Source: Elymus sibiricus
Taxonomy: Eukaryota > Streptophyta > Magnoliopsida > Poales > Poaceae
DNA: 64,000 nucleotides
Assembly (NCBI GenBank): GCA_039707655.1
Contig: CM077665.1
Span: 308,822,486-308,886,485 of the forward strand
Direction: 5' to 3'
The position numbers and the translations under genes are program-made. Under the pieces are notes generated by a model. It was not told the DNA's origin, searched no databases, and worked only from the letters and a program-made list of their open reading frames with translations. This document shows positions 1 to 11,300 of this stretch, one piece after another; position 1 is the stretch's first letter; each line of letters starts with the position of its first letter.

Positions 1-1557
1 ACCATCACATGAATCAATCATGAGAGCATCTTATGGAGCAAAAACCAAAGATGACAATACTTGAATCTATGCCTTATGCCTAGTTAGGGGCGTAAAACGA
101 TAGCGCTTGTTGGGAGGCAACCCAATGAATAAATTTATTTTCTTCTTTTTCTTTCTATTTTTGAGTGATGACACAATTATTCTTCTGTTATGATTGTGTT
201 TTTATGTTTTATTTACTGTTTGTGCCAAGTAAAGCCTTTAGGATGATTCATAAGATGAGTAGAAACAACACTGAATCTGAAACAGAAGCTTTGCCTCCAG
301 TGCACGAATTTTCAGTTTTTACTGGAGCAAGATAATGAGCTGAAATTTTAACACAGTGTTGCTATACAAATTATTTACGTTGTCCTAAGTTTTAAGAATT
401 TTTAGAAATACAGAAGTATAGTTAGAGTACAAATTACTATAGACTGTTCTGTTTAAGACAGACTCTGTTTTCGTTGCATTGTGTGCTTGTTTTGATGAAT
501 CTCTGGTTTGTATTGAAGGGTATAAGTCATGGTAAAGTTAAAATATAGTATATATAATGCAATAATAAAATTTGAATGAGTTTGCAACAGTACTTAAAGT
601 GGTGATTTGTTTTATTATACTAACGGATCTCACGAAGATTTTGTTGAGTTTTGTGTGATTGAAGTTTTCAAGTTTTGGGTGAGATCACGATGGAAGGAAT
701 AAGGAGTGAAAAGAGCCTAAGCTTGGGGATGCTACAGCACCCCCAATATATATCCAAAGAGAAACAAGCAACTAAGCTTGGGGAAGCCCCGAGTGGCATC
801 CCCTCTTTCTTCTAATGACCATCGGTATTTTACTTGGAGCTATATTTTTATTCGTCACATATCATGAGTTTTGCTTGGAGCGTCTTGTATTATTTGAGTC
901 TTTGATTGCTTTGCTTTTTAGTTTGTCACTAGTATCCTTTCTGGACTCACCTATTTGAGAGAGCCAAAATTATGCTATGATTTGTTAGAATTGCTCTATA
1001 TGCTTCACTTAAATTTTTTGAGCTATGGAATTGCTCTAGTGCTTCACTTCTATCTTTTTGAGCACGGTGTGCTTGGAAATTTTTGTAGAAATATTCTCAT
1101 GCTTCACTTAGATTAATTTGAGAGTTAGTAAATTTTGAAGAAATCCTCTCATGCTTCACTTATACTATTTTGAGAGATGAAACTTGTATGCTCATGTGCT
1201 TCACTTAATTTGTTTGAGCTTGTCAAAAGCAATGGCAATATATGAAACTAGTCCCAAAGTGATAGATATTCAAGAGGGGTATAATAAAAACTTTCATGAA
1301 GATCATTGGACAGATTAAATTTGATTCCTTGTAATAGTTTTGAGACATGGTGATAGTAACATGTGAGTCATGTTAGTGAGTAATTATGCTTTAATAAGAA
1401 TATTGGTGTTAAGGTTTGTGATTCCCTATGCAAGCACAAAAGTCAATAGTTATGCAATGAAATTACATCCTACTTATGGTGCATTATTCGATGTTAGTTA
1501 TGCTCAATGCTCATTTATGTGAATTTTTGTTTCTTGGTTGGTTTCTTCTCAATCTAT

Positions 1558-2062
1558 TTGCTAGCCTCCACTTGTACTAAGTAGAAATACTACTTGTGCA
1601 GCCGAAATCCTTAAACCCAGTTTTGCATTATGAGTCCACCATACCTACCTATATGTGGTATTTCCTTGCCGTTCTAAGCAAATTTGTATGTGCCATCTCT
1701 AATTTTCAGAATGAATTTCCTTTTTGTGTGTTCGTACCGCTCATGAAATGGTAGGGGGTGTCCAATATTTTTCCATCCTAGATGTGTTATTCTCAAGATG
1801 AGTGTTTATTCACTTGTCATTGCACGAGAGTACGGCGGTAATAGGGATGCCCAGTCCCAAAATGAAAAAGAAAATTTACATTATGTTTGGGAACCGCCTA
1901 TGATATATCTAGCATGGAAAGTATTGTGAACTACTTTGTCGTTTCCGTTGAAAGGAAAGGCATGCCACTCAAAATATTTTTCTCTCTCAATTTAAACTTT
2001 GAGCTCTGGCACCTCTACAAATCCCTACTTCCCTCTGCGAAGGGCCTATCTATTTGCTTTAT
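1558..2062 (+). repeat. Conserved 3' UTR block, copy in element A
   Basis: Non-coding block starting TTTGCTAGCC and ending near TCTATTTGCTTT. It includes the phrases TTGCACGAGAG and GGCGGTAATAGGGAT. Recognisably homologous blocks sit at 26118-26718 in element B and 37626-38226 in element D, although the LTRs of the three elements differ. No open frame is shared, so conservation would be at the RNA or DNA level. Confidence 0.75.
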
Positions 2063-2419
2063 GCAAAAAAAATTGAATCTCCATCTTCTCTTATAAAGCA
2101 CCAAGTAGGGGACACTATGATCATACTTGAGCATTGGGTATAGTTAATATTTGAGTGTGTTTCATGAATGGATCAATGATTGAGCTTGATGGGCTAGGGA
2201 TAACTTTCTTTAGTGTTGATATTTTGAAAGACATGGTTGCTTGTTGGCATGCTTCAGTATTAAAGTCTTTATGTCAAAACTAGACTATTGCTTTGAACCA
2301 TTTAAAAGTACAAATGTCCATGCTACAAAAGAAAAGATTATGCGATGAACATGTTAGGCAGCATTCCACATCAAAAATTCTATTTTTATCATTTACCTAC
2401 TCGAGGACGAGTAGGAATT

Positions 2420-2433
2420 AAGCTTGGGGATGT
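2420..2433 (+). other. Polypurine tract of element A
   Basis: AAGCTTGGGGATGT lies directly before the LTR start TGATACG, where plus-strand DNA synthesis of an LTR retrotransposon is primed. The same tract precedes the 3' LTR of element D (38780-38793). Confidence 0.75.
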
Positions 2434-2701
2434 TGATACGTCTCCAACGTATCTATAATTTTTGCTTGTTCCATGCTGTTATATTATCAATCTTGGATGT
2501 TTTACAATCATTTTATAGCAACTTTATATCATTTTTTGGGACTAACCTATTGACATAGTGCCAAAGTGCCAGTTGCTGTTTTTGCTTGTTAGTACAAAAC
2601 GAAGCCCAAACACCGTGAAACTTTTTGGAGATTTTTTTTGGGCCAGAAGACATCCAGTGGGCCTAAGAAGTATCAGTGGGGATGGTCGAGGAGACCACAA
2701 C

Positions 2702-2741
2702 CCACCAGGGCGCGCCAGAGGCCCCTGGCGCGGCCTGGTGG
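2702..2741. repeat. GC-rich U3 inverted repeat (element A)
   Basis: Two 17-bp arms, 2702-2718 and 2725-2741, separated by 6 bp, match at 16 of 17 positions in inverted orientation. The arms carry CCACCAGGGCGCGCC. Similar hairpins sit in the B LTRs and in an internal region of B. Confidence 0.8.
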
Positions 2742-2783
2742 GTTGTGCCCTCCTCGGGACACCTCTCCACCGCCTCTAATGCC

Positions 2784-2791
2784 TATAAATA
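2784..2791 (+). promoter_or_regulatory. TATA box of LTR A
   Basis: TATAAATA lies about 40 bp downstream of the GC-rich hairpin, in the expected U3 position about 350 bp into the LTR, and is followed by an AAACCCTAG leader-like motif. Confidence 0.6.
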
Positions 2792-3990
2792 CCCAAATAT
2801 TCAAGAAACCCTAGAGGAGTCGACGAAAAACATATCCAGCCGCCGCAAGTTCCAGAACCGCGAGATCCAATCTAACACCATCACGGAGGGCTTCATCATC
2901 CTCATTGGTGCCTCTCCGATGATGTGTGAGTAGTCCACCATAGACCTAACGGGTCCGTAGGCAGTAGCTAGATGGCTTCCTCTCTCTCTTTTGATTCTCA
3001 ATACAATGGTCTCTTGGAGATCTATTTGATGTAAACTTTTGCGGTGTGTTTGTTGGGATCCGATGAATTTTGAGGTCATGATCAGTTTCTATCCATGAAT
3101 ATTATTTGAGTCTTCTTTGATCTCTTATATGCATGATTACTTATAGCCTCATATTTCTTCTTCGAATCTTTAGTTTAGTTAGGCCAACTAGATCGATTTT
3201 TCTTGCCATGGGAAGAGGTGCTTTGTAATGGGTTCGATCTTGCGGTGTCCTCTCCCAGTGACAGAAGGGGTAGCGAGGCACGCATGTATTGTTGCTATTA
3301 AGGATAACAAGATGGGGTCTATTCCTACATGAATAGATCTTGTCTACATCATGTCACTGTTCTTATTGCATTACTCCATTTTTTCATGAACTTAATACAC
3401 TAGATGCATGCTGGATAGCGGTCGATGTGTGGAGTAATACTAGTAGATGCATAATCGTTTCGGTCTACTAATCTTGGACGTGATGCCAATATAATGATCA
3501 TCGCCTTGGATATCGCCATGATTATTTGATCTTCTATCAATTGCCCAACATTAATTTGTACACCCACCGTGTGCTATACTCATGAGAGAAGCCACTAGTG
3601 AAACCTACGGCCCCCGCGTCTACTTTTCCAACATATTGCTTTCCGATCTATCTTTTTGCCGCTTTTGTTTTCAGATCCATTATTCCAAAAACCCAAAAAT
3701 ACCTTGCTACACTTTTTATTTGCCTCTTTTATTTTGTGTTCTTGAGAGATCTATCTATCCAATCTATCTTATCCTAATCTATCTTTTTACCATAGAGAGA
3801 TTGACAACCTCTCTTTCACGTCGGATTGCAAGTATTTGTTCTTTGTGTGCAGGTGTTGTTTACGTGGTGTTGGTGATCCTCCTACTGGTTCGATACCTTG
3901 GTTTCATAACTGAGGGAAATACTTACCGTCGCTGTGCTGCATCATCCCTTCCTCTTTAGGGAAATACCGACGCAGTCTCAAGCCACGTCA

Positions 3991-4416
3991 CATAATGCGA
4001 CGATGTTCCATGTCAGATGGGCTAAAAACTTTGAAAGAGAAAACCGGTATTTCACTACCATGTCTATACCCGATGCCAAGAGCGCTACCGTGAACGTTAT
4101 CGCCAAAAATGAGCCATGGGTACACGCTAAGCACGTGACACAATGCTTCTTCATAATCGACCCGATCAATCCCAGCCATGTTGTCGTGAGGAGAGGCAAA
4201 AAGAACATCGTCGGAATGGATGGAGTCGCCAACAAGGAAGACTACGACCAGTACGGCAACCCGATGAGGGAAGATGACGATGACGATGAAGCATACGACA
4301 AAAGAAGAACCAAGACTACATTATGTAAGAAAGATTGTACTCCATGGAAAAAGGAAAGTCACAACAAGGGCCTCAATTATCTGACAACGAACAAGAAAGG
4401 AAAGAAACTCACGTAG
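3991..4416 (+). pseudogene. C-terminal fragment of TNP2-type CACTA transposase (DUF4216-like)
   Basis: About 140 codons remain open after the end of LTR A, in the frame reading FHVRWAKNF ... EPWVHAKHVTQCFFIIDP, and end with a lysine-rich tail at a TAG stop (4414-4416). The pattern of a W/F-rich strand, then PW/F-V-x-A-x-x-V-x-Q-x-F/Y-Y/F-x-x-D-P, then VVVRRGK, is what I expect of the DUF4216 region at the end of En/Spm-class transposases. An acidic run (DDDDDEAYD) follows. The DDE-containing Transposase_21 domain would be upstream and is missing: LTR A abuts the fragment directly. The apparent start inside the LTR is an artefact of the junction. The piece cannot act as a transposase. Confidence 0.65.
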
Positions 4417-4999
4417 AAACGAAAACGTCGATGCAGAGAAAATAACATTTAAATTTGTACCTATTTTGTATACGCACTTGAATGCCTTATCGGTCAAATG
4501 ATGTAATATATATTTATATTGTATCCCCCTTCTCACCATGTGGCTCCGGCTTGGTCGCGTCTTTGGAAGGAGAAAAAAAGTAAAAGGAAAAGGAAATAAA
4601 ATGAAAAGAAAAAGGGAAGGAACAGAAAGGAAAAAATGAAAAGAAAAAGAAAAAAGAGAAAGGAAAAAATGAAAATGAAAAGAAAAAGGAATAGAAAAGA
4701 AAAAGGAGAAAGTAAAAAAGAAAAAAGAAAAATAACTTAGCAGTAGCAGTAGCGCAGCTAAGTTACATACGATATAGCTAACTTAGCAGTAGCACGGCTT
4801 TCGTCCCCGAGCTGCTGCTACTTTTGACTTAACCCTCGCGCGGCCCTCTCCTTTTTCCCCCAAATCCTGATTTCTTCCCCATTCTGCCCGCCTCCTCGCG
4901 CGCCGTCACAGGAGCCCGCCCTTGACCCCCTTCCTCCTCTCCCTCATCGGAGCCAGCTCTCGACCCCCTGCCTCCTCGCCATCGTCGACGCCCCTGAAT
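4417..4999. other. CACTA spacer with polypurine low-complexity stretch
   Basis: No gene is visible. About 4562-4734 is almost pure A/G on the plus strand (runs such as GAAAAGAAAAAG). At 4738-4815 short AGCAGTAGC units repeat in both orientations, a motif style seen in CACTA subterminal regions. GC-rich sequence follows from 4830 and leads into a possible leader exon. Confidence 0.5.
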
Positions 5000-5103
5000 A
5001 TGGCCTGCTGCGGAGCCCGGAGAAACCCTAGCCCCCGCTTGGTCCATCTCCCCCGCTGCCTTACTCCGGAGAAGAGAAAGCCACCAGCGTCGAGATCTCC
5101 AGG
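5000..5103 (+). CDS. Possible first exon of the second CACTA gene
   Basis: A GC-rich segment contains ATG at 5000 followed by about 34 codons (MACCGARRNP...). The plant leader-like motif AAACCCTAG occurs at 5023, and the exon ends at CCAG|GTTAGTC, a good donor site. No domain is recognisable in the peptide. I infer that it is the leader exon because the next convincing coding exon (from 5878) is preceded by an AG acceptor and lacks its own plausible start. It could instead belong to an untranslated leader. Confidence 0.3.
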
Positions 5104-5877
5104 TTAGTCTCCCCCCCACCCCCACCCCCCCTCTCCTCACGACATTTCTGCTCTGCTTAGCTACCCTTGGAGAATTAGGAGAATTAGGATAATTTAACTG
5201 AATTTTATATGCTCAAATCATGCTTCTTGTGCTGCTACTAGTAGTGGTAAAGTAGGTTAATTAGGAGAATTCAACTGAATTTTATATGATTAGAACAGAA
5301 ACTTGGGACATAATTTGAATTGAGCATATAAAAAACTTAGTTATTTATATGAAAACTTAGTTATTTAAACAAAAATGAAAACTTAGTTATTTTAAAAAAC
5401 TTAGTTAAAGCAATTGTTGCTATTTAAACAAAAAAGGAATTGTTTTTATTTAAAAAACGTAGTTAAAGCAATTCCTGCCCTACTTTAGATGCATTATTTG
5501 GTACTGTGAAAGCTTGATCATTTTATGGCTTAAAGGAATTTGTGAAAGTTATAGCTTGGCCTATATATTTATTGAAATTCAAAGAAGATGGCGACCAGTG
5601 AGTGCTTGATCATTTTCTGGAATTTGTCAAAGCTATATCTTGGCTTATATTGTTTGCAGGGATCCAAGTGTCCTATGTTTTGCCGGAATGTTAATTCATT
5701 TCCATTCCAGCAAATTTCACGCGCTCGATATGTCCACTTTTTAGCAAAGGTCATGCCAAAATTTCCTGTGAATTTTGGCATGACTTGTGCTAGAAAGTAT
5801 GGCATATCGAGTGTCCGGGGTTTGCCAGGAAGGGAATGAATTTCCCTTGAATTTTGGCATGACTTGTGCTAGAAAGC
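5104..5877 (+). other. Probable intron / spacer with direct repeats
   Basis: AT-rich sequence between the possible leader exon and the exon at 5878. It has repeated AAAACTTAGTTATTT-like units at 5330-5470. A 28-bp unit (starting GAATTTTGGCATGACTTG) is present twice, at 5770-5797 and 5849-5876, with an inverted fragment at 5752-5765. No protein signal was seen apart from short chance frames. Confidence 0.45.
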
Positions 5878-7397
5878 AGGAGCGTGACTTCATCAGGGCC
5901 CGGTACAAGTGGGACAAGATAAAAAAAGGTTTGGTACATGGACGCGCCCACGAGGAAATTGATGAGATTACCGGTAATTATGATTTTTCCACCTTATATT
6001 AGCTTCTGATCAAGTCGATTACACGTTGTAGTAACATTTGTAAACGGTTCATGTTTCTGTTGCAGAAAGAGCGACACAACAAGCTTGCGGCTGAAAGCGA
6101 CTCATTGTCTCAGTCGTCGCCGAGGCCCAAGTGGGACACCCCTCTCAACCGTGCCTTGAACATACTGAAGGGCCTCCCGGAGGCCAATCGGCCGAAGTAT
6201 GGACGTGTGCACGGCGTCGGAGACGGTGCCACGTGGAAGTACTACTACCACGAGGACCTGGACGCCAAAAGGCAGAGAAGGAAGTTTAGTCAGGTGAACA
6301 TCGATGAGAAGGTGAATCTTGCCATCGAGAAAAGAGCAGTTGAGGTCGAGAGAAATGTAGCCGAGGTCAAAAAAGTGACCAGAGATGAGATGATACAACA
6401 GGCAGTCAGTGCAGCTTTAGCTGCCTGCAGAAGTGATTTCATAGCTTCTATCAATGCCTTCATTCCTAGTGTTATCGACTGGTCGAACAAAAATCCAGGA
6501 AAAACAGCAGCAGATTTTCCCCGTGTTAGCTTTGTTGGGAGCAACTCGGTGAACATCGCACCAGCGCCTGCTCTCGCAACCGGACATCCTCCCGCCCACG
6601 CGAAAGCTCCATCAACCGCTCATAGCAACCCATCCTCCGTCTCTGTGGCGCTATACGGGGCTTCCACTTTGGCTGAGCTCGACGCCCTCACGGTAATTAC
6701 GTGTCGCACCAACATATCTATAATCTTCCTTTTCTGTTGCCTTTTGAATGCTTGACGCCGCACACATGTCTTCGCGGGCCGACGAAACCCCATGCACCGT
6801 ACTATACATGATCAACGGCCAGAAGGTGGATGTGGGAAAGGCAATGATACTGAAGCCCTTGGAATGCTCATTCCACGGCCAGTCGATGCACGTTGGCACC
6901 TTCATGGTTTCCTTGGCGGGTGTCCAAGTGTTCCACGAGGATTTCGCTACTCTGGTACGACTCGGGGGAGAGGAGGACGAGACCCTGATGCGGCTTGGAT
7001 AATGCAAGGGTTGGATGTTGTTGTGGCCAAAGAGTCTTCTTCATATGAAGGCGGCCAGGAGGACACCAACGACAACACATCAGCAAGGTATGGACACCAC
7101 CCCGCCTACGCAATTAGCAGCGCCTCTCGTGTCGGGTGAGAGCGGCGGACGATACGAGGAAGGGGGTCCAATAGTGGATCATGATGTCGGCCCCATGGAA
7201 CAAGCAACAGATGATGAGATGGAGGGCGAGGACCCTCTCCGGTTCCTCAATACCGGCGGATATGATGATGGAGGATTGATGAGTCAGCCATATCAGTCGG
7301 TCTTTATGCATGCGAATGAGCAGATGGCTGATGTGCCGAAGCAGGAACGTCCTAGGGTTGATTGCAAGAAGTCTATCTTCATGCAATCCTTGCAGGA
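5878..7397 (+). pseudogene. Second CACTA gene (PTTA/En/Spm-like), N-terminal exons
   Basis: Exons read RDFIRARYKWDKIKKGL (5878-5972), then ERHNKLAAESDSLSQ ... KYGRVHGVGDGATWKYYY from about 6066 to 6690, then PCTVLYMINGQKVDVGKAM ... LLWPKSLLHM and a Gln/Met-rich tail up to 7397. Donor sites are visible at 5973 (GGTAATT) and 6691 (GTAATTACG). The block order (RARY helix, coiled coil with EKRAVEVERNVAEVKK, then PCT-LY ... WPKSL) matches the En/Spm-associated second protein of plant CACTA elements, whose exact role is unclear. An in-frame TAA lies at 6999-7001, just before the WPKSL motif. The reading stops at the LTR of element B and resumes after 28344. Degenerate. Confidence 0.7.
7393..7397. 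repeat. Left target duplication of element B (CAGGA)
   Basis: Directly precedes the B LTR start. The right partner at 28340-28344 is TAGGA, one C/T difference, as expected for an aged methylated site. The CACTA gene continues across the pair. Confidence 0.7.
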
Positions 7398-7723
7398 TGA
7401 TACGTCTCCATCATATCTACTTTTCCTAACGCTTTTGCTCTTGTTATGGACTCTAATTTGCATGATTTGAATGAAACTAACCCGGACTGACGCTGTTTTC
7501 AGTAGAACTACCATGGTGTTGTTTTTGTGCAGAAATAAAAGTTCTCAGAACTGGACGAAACTTTTTGGAGATTTATTTTACAATAAATAAAAAATACTGG
7601 AGCCAAGAACCACCGGAGGGGGTGCCCTAGTTGGGCACGATACACCAGGGCGTGCCACCCCCTCCAGGCGCACCCTGGTGGGTTGTGCCCACCTCGTGGC
7701 CCCACTGACCCTAATTCCGGCAC

Positions 7724-7730
7724 TATAAAA
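7724..7730 (+). promoter_or_regulatory. TATA box of LTR B
   Basis: TATAAAA within CGGCACTATAAAATCC. The 3' LTR copy at 27057-27063 is mutated to TATGAAA. Confidence 0.55.
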
Positions 7731-7990
7731 TCCTATTTTCGGAGAGAAAAATAGGAGAGGAAGTTTCATCGCGTTTTACGATACGGAGCCGCCGCCACCT
7801 CCTGTTCTTCATCGGGAGGCCAGATCTGGAGACCGTTTGGGGCTCCGAAGAGGGGAATCTTCGGCCTTCATCATCATCAACCCTTCTCCATCGCCAATTC
7901 CATGATGCTCCCCACCGGGAGTGAGTAATTCCTTCGTAGGCTTGCTGGTCGATGCGGAGTTGGATGAGATTCATCATGTAATCGAGTTAG

Positions 7991-8216
7991 TTTTTTTTTT
8001 GAACAGTTAAAACAGTAGGAGAGTCTCCTACTGTTGCTTCATTAAAGAGAAAGAACCAAAGTTACAAAGTTACAATTACATGTCTCATGTTTGCACAACT
8101 ATTAGCCCCTGTTTAAATAAGGACCAGCCTACTTTTTACACTTCTAGAGGGCAAGGCTTGTGATAAATGACTCCAGAAAATGGAGCTTGTCAGAAGGTAA
8201 TCTATACCCAAGAATT
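7991..8216 (-). mobile_element. LINE 3'-end fragment inside LTR B (5' copy)
   Basis: On the minus strand this is a short LINE tail: a 3' UTR-like stretch with TTCTCTTTAATGAAGCAACA, then an 11-bp-stem hairpin (8011-8021 / 8025-8035), ending in a run of ten A. Short flanks GTTAG (7986-7990) and GCTAG (8217-8221) may be the target duplication. The same piece lies at the same place in the 3' LTR. Confidence 0.65.
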
Positions 8217-8364
8217 GCTAGACTATGTTCTGAGATTGATGTTGCTATGACTTTGCCATGCTTAATGCTTGTCACTAGGGCCCGAGTGCCATGATTTCAT
8301 ATCTGAATCGTTTACGTTATCACCATTATATCTATGTTCTTGATTCGATCTTGCTAGTCATATG

Positions 8365-11300
8365 TGTGACGCCCCCAATTTGACCGTACGCTAATCATAC
8401 ACGCAAATGCGTACGACCAAGATTAGGGACTCACTGATCGATATCACAACACAACTCTAGACACAAATTAAAGTCATACAGCTTCATATTACAAGCCAGG
8501 GGCCTCAAGGGCTCGAATACATAAGCTCGACAAGCACGAGTCAGCGGAAGGATATAATATCTGAGTACAGACATAAGTTAAACAATTTTTGCCTTGAGAA
8601 GGCCAGCACAAACATAACAACGGATCGAAAGAGGCGAGGCCTCCTGCCTGGGAACCTCCTATCCTACTGCTGGTCGGGGGCAGCCTCCACGTAGTAGTAA
8701 GCTCCAGCAGTGGTGTAGTAGTCGTCTTCGGTGTACTCCATCTCCTGGGCTCCATCATCTGAACGCAGTAATCGTATCGAGGGGGAAAGAGAAAGCAAAG
8801 CAGCGGTGAGTACTCATCCTAAGTACTCGCAAGACTGACATCAGAACTATGCTAAGTATGCATCAGTATCAAGGAAAAGGGTTATATCTGGGCTGACTGC
8901 ATAATAGCAAGAATGAGGGGGAAGGCCTAATCCTATCGAAGACTAGCATCTTCAACATCTTGCAGCATTAGAAGAGAGTAGACTGGTTACTCATAAATAG
9001 CAATATTATTGTAGCAAGTTTTATTAAGTAACCACGCCCAGAGATACTTCCTCAACTCCCTGCGAGAAAGCAATCTCGGAGCCAACATTTTATTTCAAGT
9101 CACAACTTTTATTTATATTAGATCGGGATACAACTCCAAGTCGTCCTGTTACCATGGACACGGCTATTCGAATAGTTAATTTCATCCCTGCAGGGGTGCA
9201 CCACGTTTTCCATCACGCTTGATAACCTTTGGCCGGACACACTTTCCTAGGTCATGCCCGGCCTCGGAGATCAACACGTCGTCGCCCGACCTAAGCTCAA
9301 CAGAGAGGCCAGCCCGCCGGTCTAAATCCTAAGCGTGCAGGGGTCATGGGCCCACTCACCCTTTGCACTCCTGCATGATGCGAGGGTGGCCGAGGTCAGT
9401 CCTAGCACACTCTAATACAAGATCAGTACCGTTGCGGACCAATCGGGCGCGCGCCGCTCCATTGCTGACGTCCAAAGAGCTTCGGCTAATACAACGATGC
9501 CGAGTACCCATAACTTCTCCCATGTGAAGGTTAGTGCGAAAAGGTCAAACGACCAACTCAGATCAAATACCCAAACCATTAGCATTTTGTTAATTGCGGT
9601 GATGAGCGCGATACATGATATGTGGTCTCGTCGCCCCGTCTCGAGGTCTTATGGCAAGGGCCAAGAATGCCCGGCCACGCCCCGTCGTATTACACCAACA
9701 CCCTCCGGTCTTCCAGACCTCATCATGTATCAACAGTAAAGTAAAAGTAACAGTGTGTATATAACACCAAGGGGGAAACCCGAGTAATTAACCTCGAAGA
9801 ATCCCACCCGATGTAACCGTCATGGTGACCAGAGAGGATTCACCCTCGATGGTCTACGCTTCAGGGATTGCACAACAGAGTCATCGTCGGGAGTGGTGAA
9901 GGAGGAATCACCCTCGACAACCACGACCGACTAGCTGCAGTACAGAGTTAGCATCATGAGTACTTCACGAGATGTCACCCTCAGTACTCGATAGTAGCTC
10001 CGTAGAGTCATACAACTAAGGGGGTGCGGTGAATGTGACGGGCCTGGCTCGTCGATCATGATGATTGAGTAACTGATATTTAAATCAGGGCAACTGGGAC
10101 TAAGGGGTCATAGGGGATTCACTGATCAACCTATACTAAGCAGTTGATGCAACAATAGGTACAATAGCAGTTTTTCAAAAGCAGGCTATGCATCAGAATA
10201 GGAGCTATATACAACAGTAGCAAAATATAATGCAAGCATGAGAGAGAAAGAATGGGCAATATCAGAATGCTTAAGGGGGGTTTGCTTGCCTTGCTGCTCT
10301 GCTGCAAAGGCCTGATCGTCAGTGGCGTAGTCGTACCCGGCAGCAGCTTCAGTCTTGAGGTCTACTGGTATGAAGAGGGGGGAGAAACAATAAATACAAA
10401 GCAGACAGATGCAACATGATGCATGACATGGCAATATGCAGTGCTAGGCATGAGCTAACGTAGTACTACACGTCACAGATGGGGCGGGAGAATATCTGAC
10501 GATATTTCCCGCGTCTTGGGCTACTACCGGACAGATGAAAACGATGAAAAAGTTTCATGTTCGTCATGATAGGAGCACGTGACAGACGAACGGACAGCGT
10601 ATTCGGATTCGTGGGATTTTTCTGAGCAACTTTCATATATAAATTATTTTCATCTGAGTTATAGATTATTTTATATTACTTTTCAAAGTATTATTAATAT
10701 TCTGGAATTAAACTAATTTAATTTAATTCAAAATTTCAATTATGACATCAGCATGATGTCATGCTGACATCAGTAGTCAACCCAGCTGCCTCAGGTCAGA
10801 CCTGACAGCTCGGCCCCACCTGTCATAGACAGTGGGCTAATAGAGTTTTAAATTAAACTAAAACAGATTAATTAGAGGGGCGGGTCCCACCTGTAAGTGA
10901 CTATTTAGGTTAAATTAATTATCAAATTTAAACTAACAGTTTTCAGTTAACACTAATTAAACTGGGACCACATGTCATGGGCCCAGGTGGAGGGGACCCA
11001 CCTGGCAATGACTGGGGCCAGCCCAGTCAGCCTGTTGACCAGGTCAACTGGTCAACTAGGGGGCGGGGCCACTAGTAGGGTCACTGGTGGGTGGCCCCAG
11101 CCGGCCACGTCGGCTCCGGCGACCGGAGTTGCACCGGTGATGCTCCGGCGAGCTCCCGAAATGCCAGTAGGGGTTGAAAATGGTGCTCCGGCCACCATTT
11201 CGAGCGTCGCGACCATCTACGGGACGCTGGCGGTGGCGCGTGTCGAACTATGCCGTCAGCAGTGTCGATGGGGGTTGGTAGGGGCATCGGCAATGAGCCG

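Larger units (their letters stand above)
1..3990 (+). mobile_element. Element A: 3' part of an Athila-lineage Ty3/gypsy LTR retrotransposon
   Basis: The window opens inside the 3' untranslated part of a gypsy element and runs into its complete 3' LTR. Bases 1-2433 hold no convincing coding sequence. They do contain family hallmarks: the module GCGCTTGTTGGGAGGCAACC near 102-121, two internal copies of the AAGCTTGGGGA polypurine motif near 719 and 773, a 3' UTR block shared with elements B and D (1558-2062), and a final polypurine tract directly before the LTR. Gag, protease and 5' LTR, if present, lie before the window. Sabrina/WHAM-type affiliation is inferred from the TGATACG LTR start and the UTR modules; I cannot fix the exact family. 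Confidence 0.8.
2434..3990 (+). repeat. 3' LTR of element A
   Basis: About 1557 bp, from TGATACGTCTCC to ...AGCCACGTCA, with the TG...CA ends of LTRs. It has a TATAAATA box at 2784, a GC-rich inverted repeat in U3 (2702-2741) and a pyrimidine-rich 3' portion. The following five bases (CATAA, 3991-3995) would be the target duplication, but the partner lies outside the window. Small open frames here (for example 2558-2779 and 3582-3959) have no recognisable product. Confidence 0.8.
7398..8364 (+). repeat. 5' LTR of element B, first 967 bp
   Basis: Starts TGATACGTCTCCATCATATC. Contains an imperfect U3 hairpin (arms 7643-7656 and 7667-7680) and a TATAAAA box at 7724-7730, then a LINE-derived piece (7991-8216). 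Interrupted after ...GTCATATG by the LARD. The corresponding uninterrupted sequence is in the 3' LTR near 27683-27695. Confidence 0.85.

Noticed and set aside
1887..2096. Short open frame in the 3' UTR of element A
   Set aside because: The homologous blocks in B and D do not keep this frame.
4829..5140. 103-codon Arg/Gly-rich minus frame
   Set aside because: Antisense of a GC-rich leader; the plus strand has AAACCCTAG and a splice donor, the minus strand has no such support.
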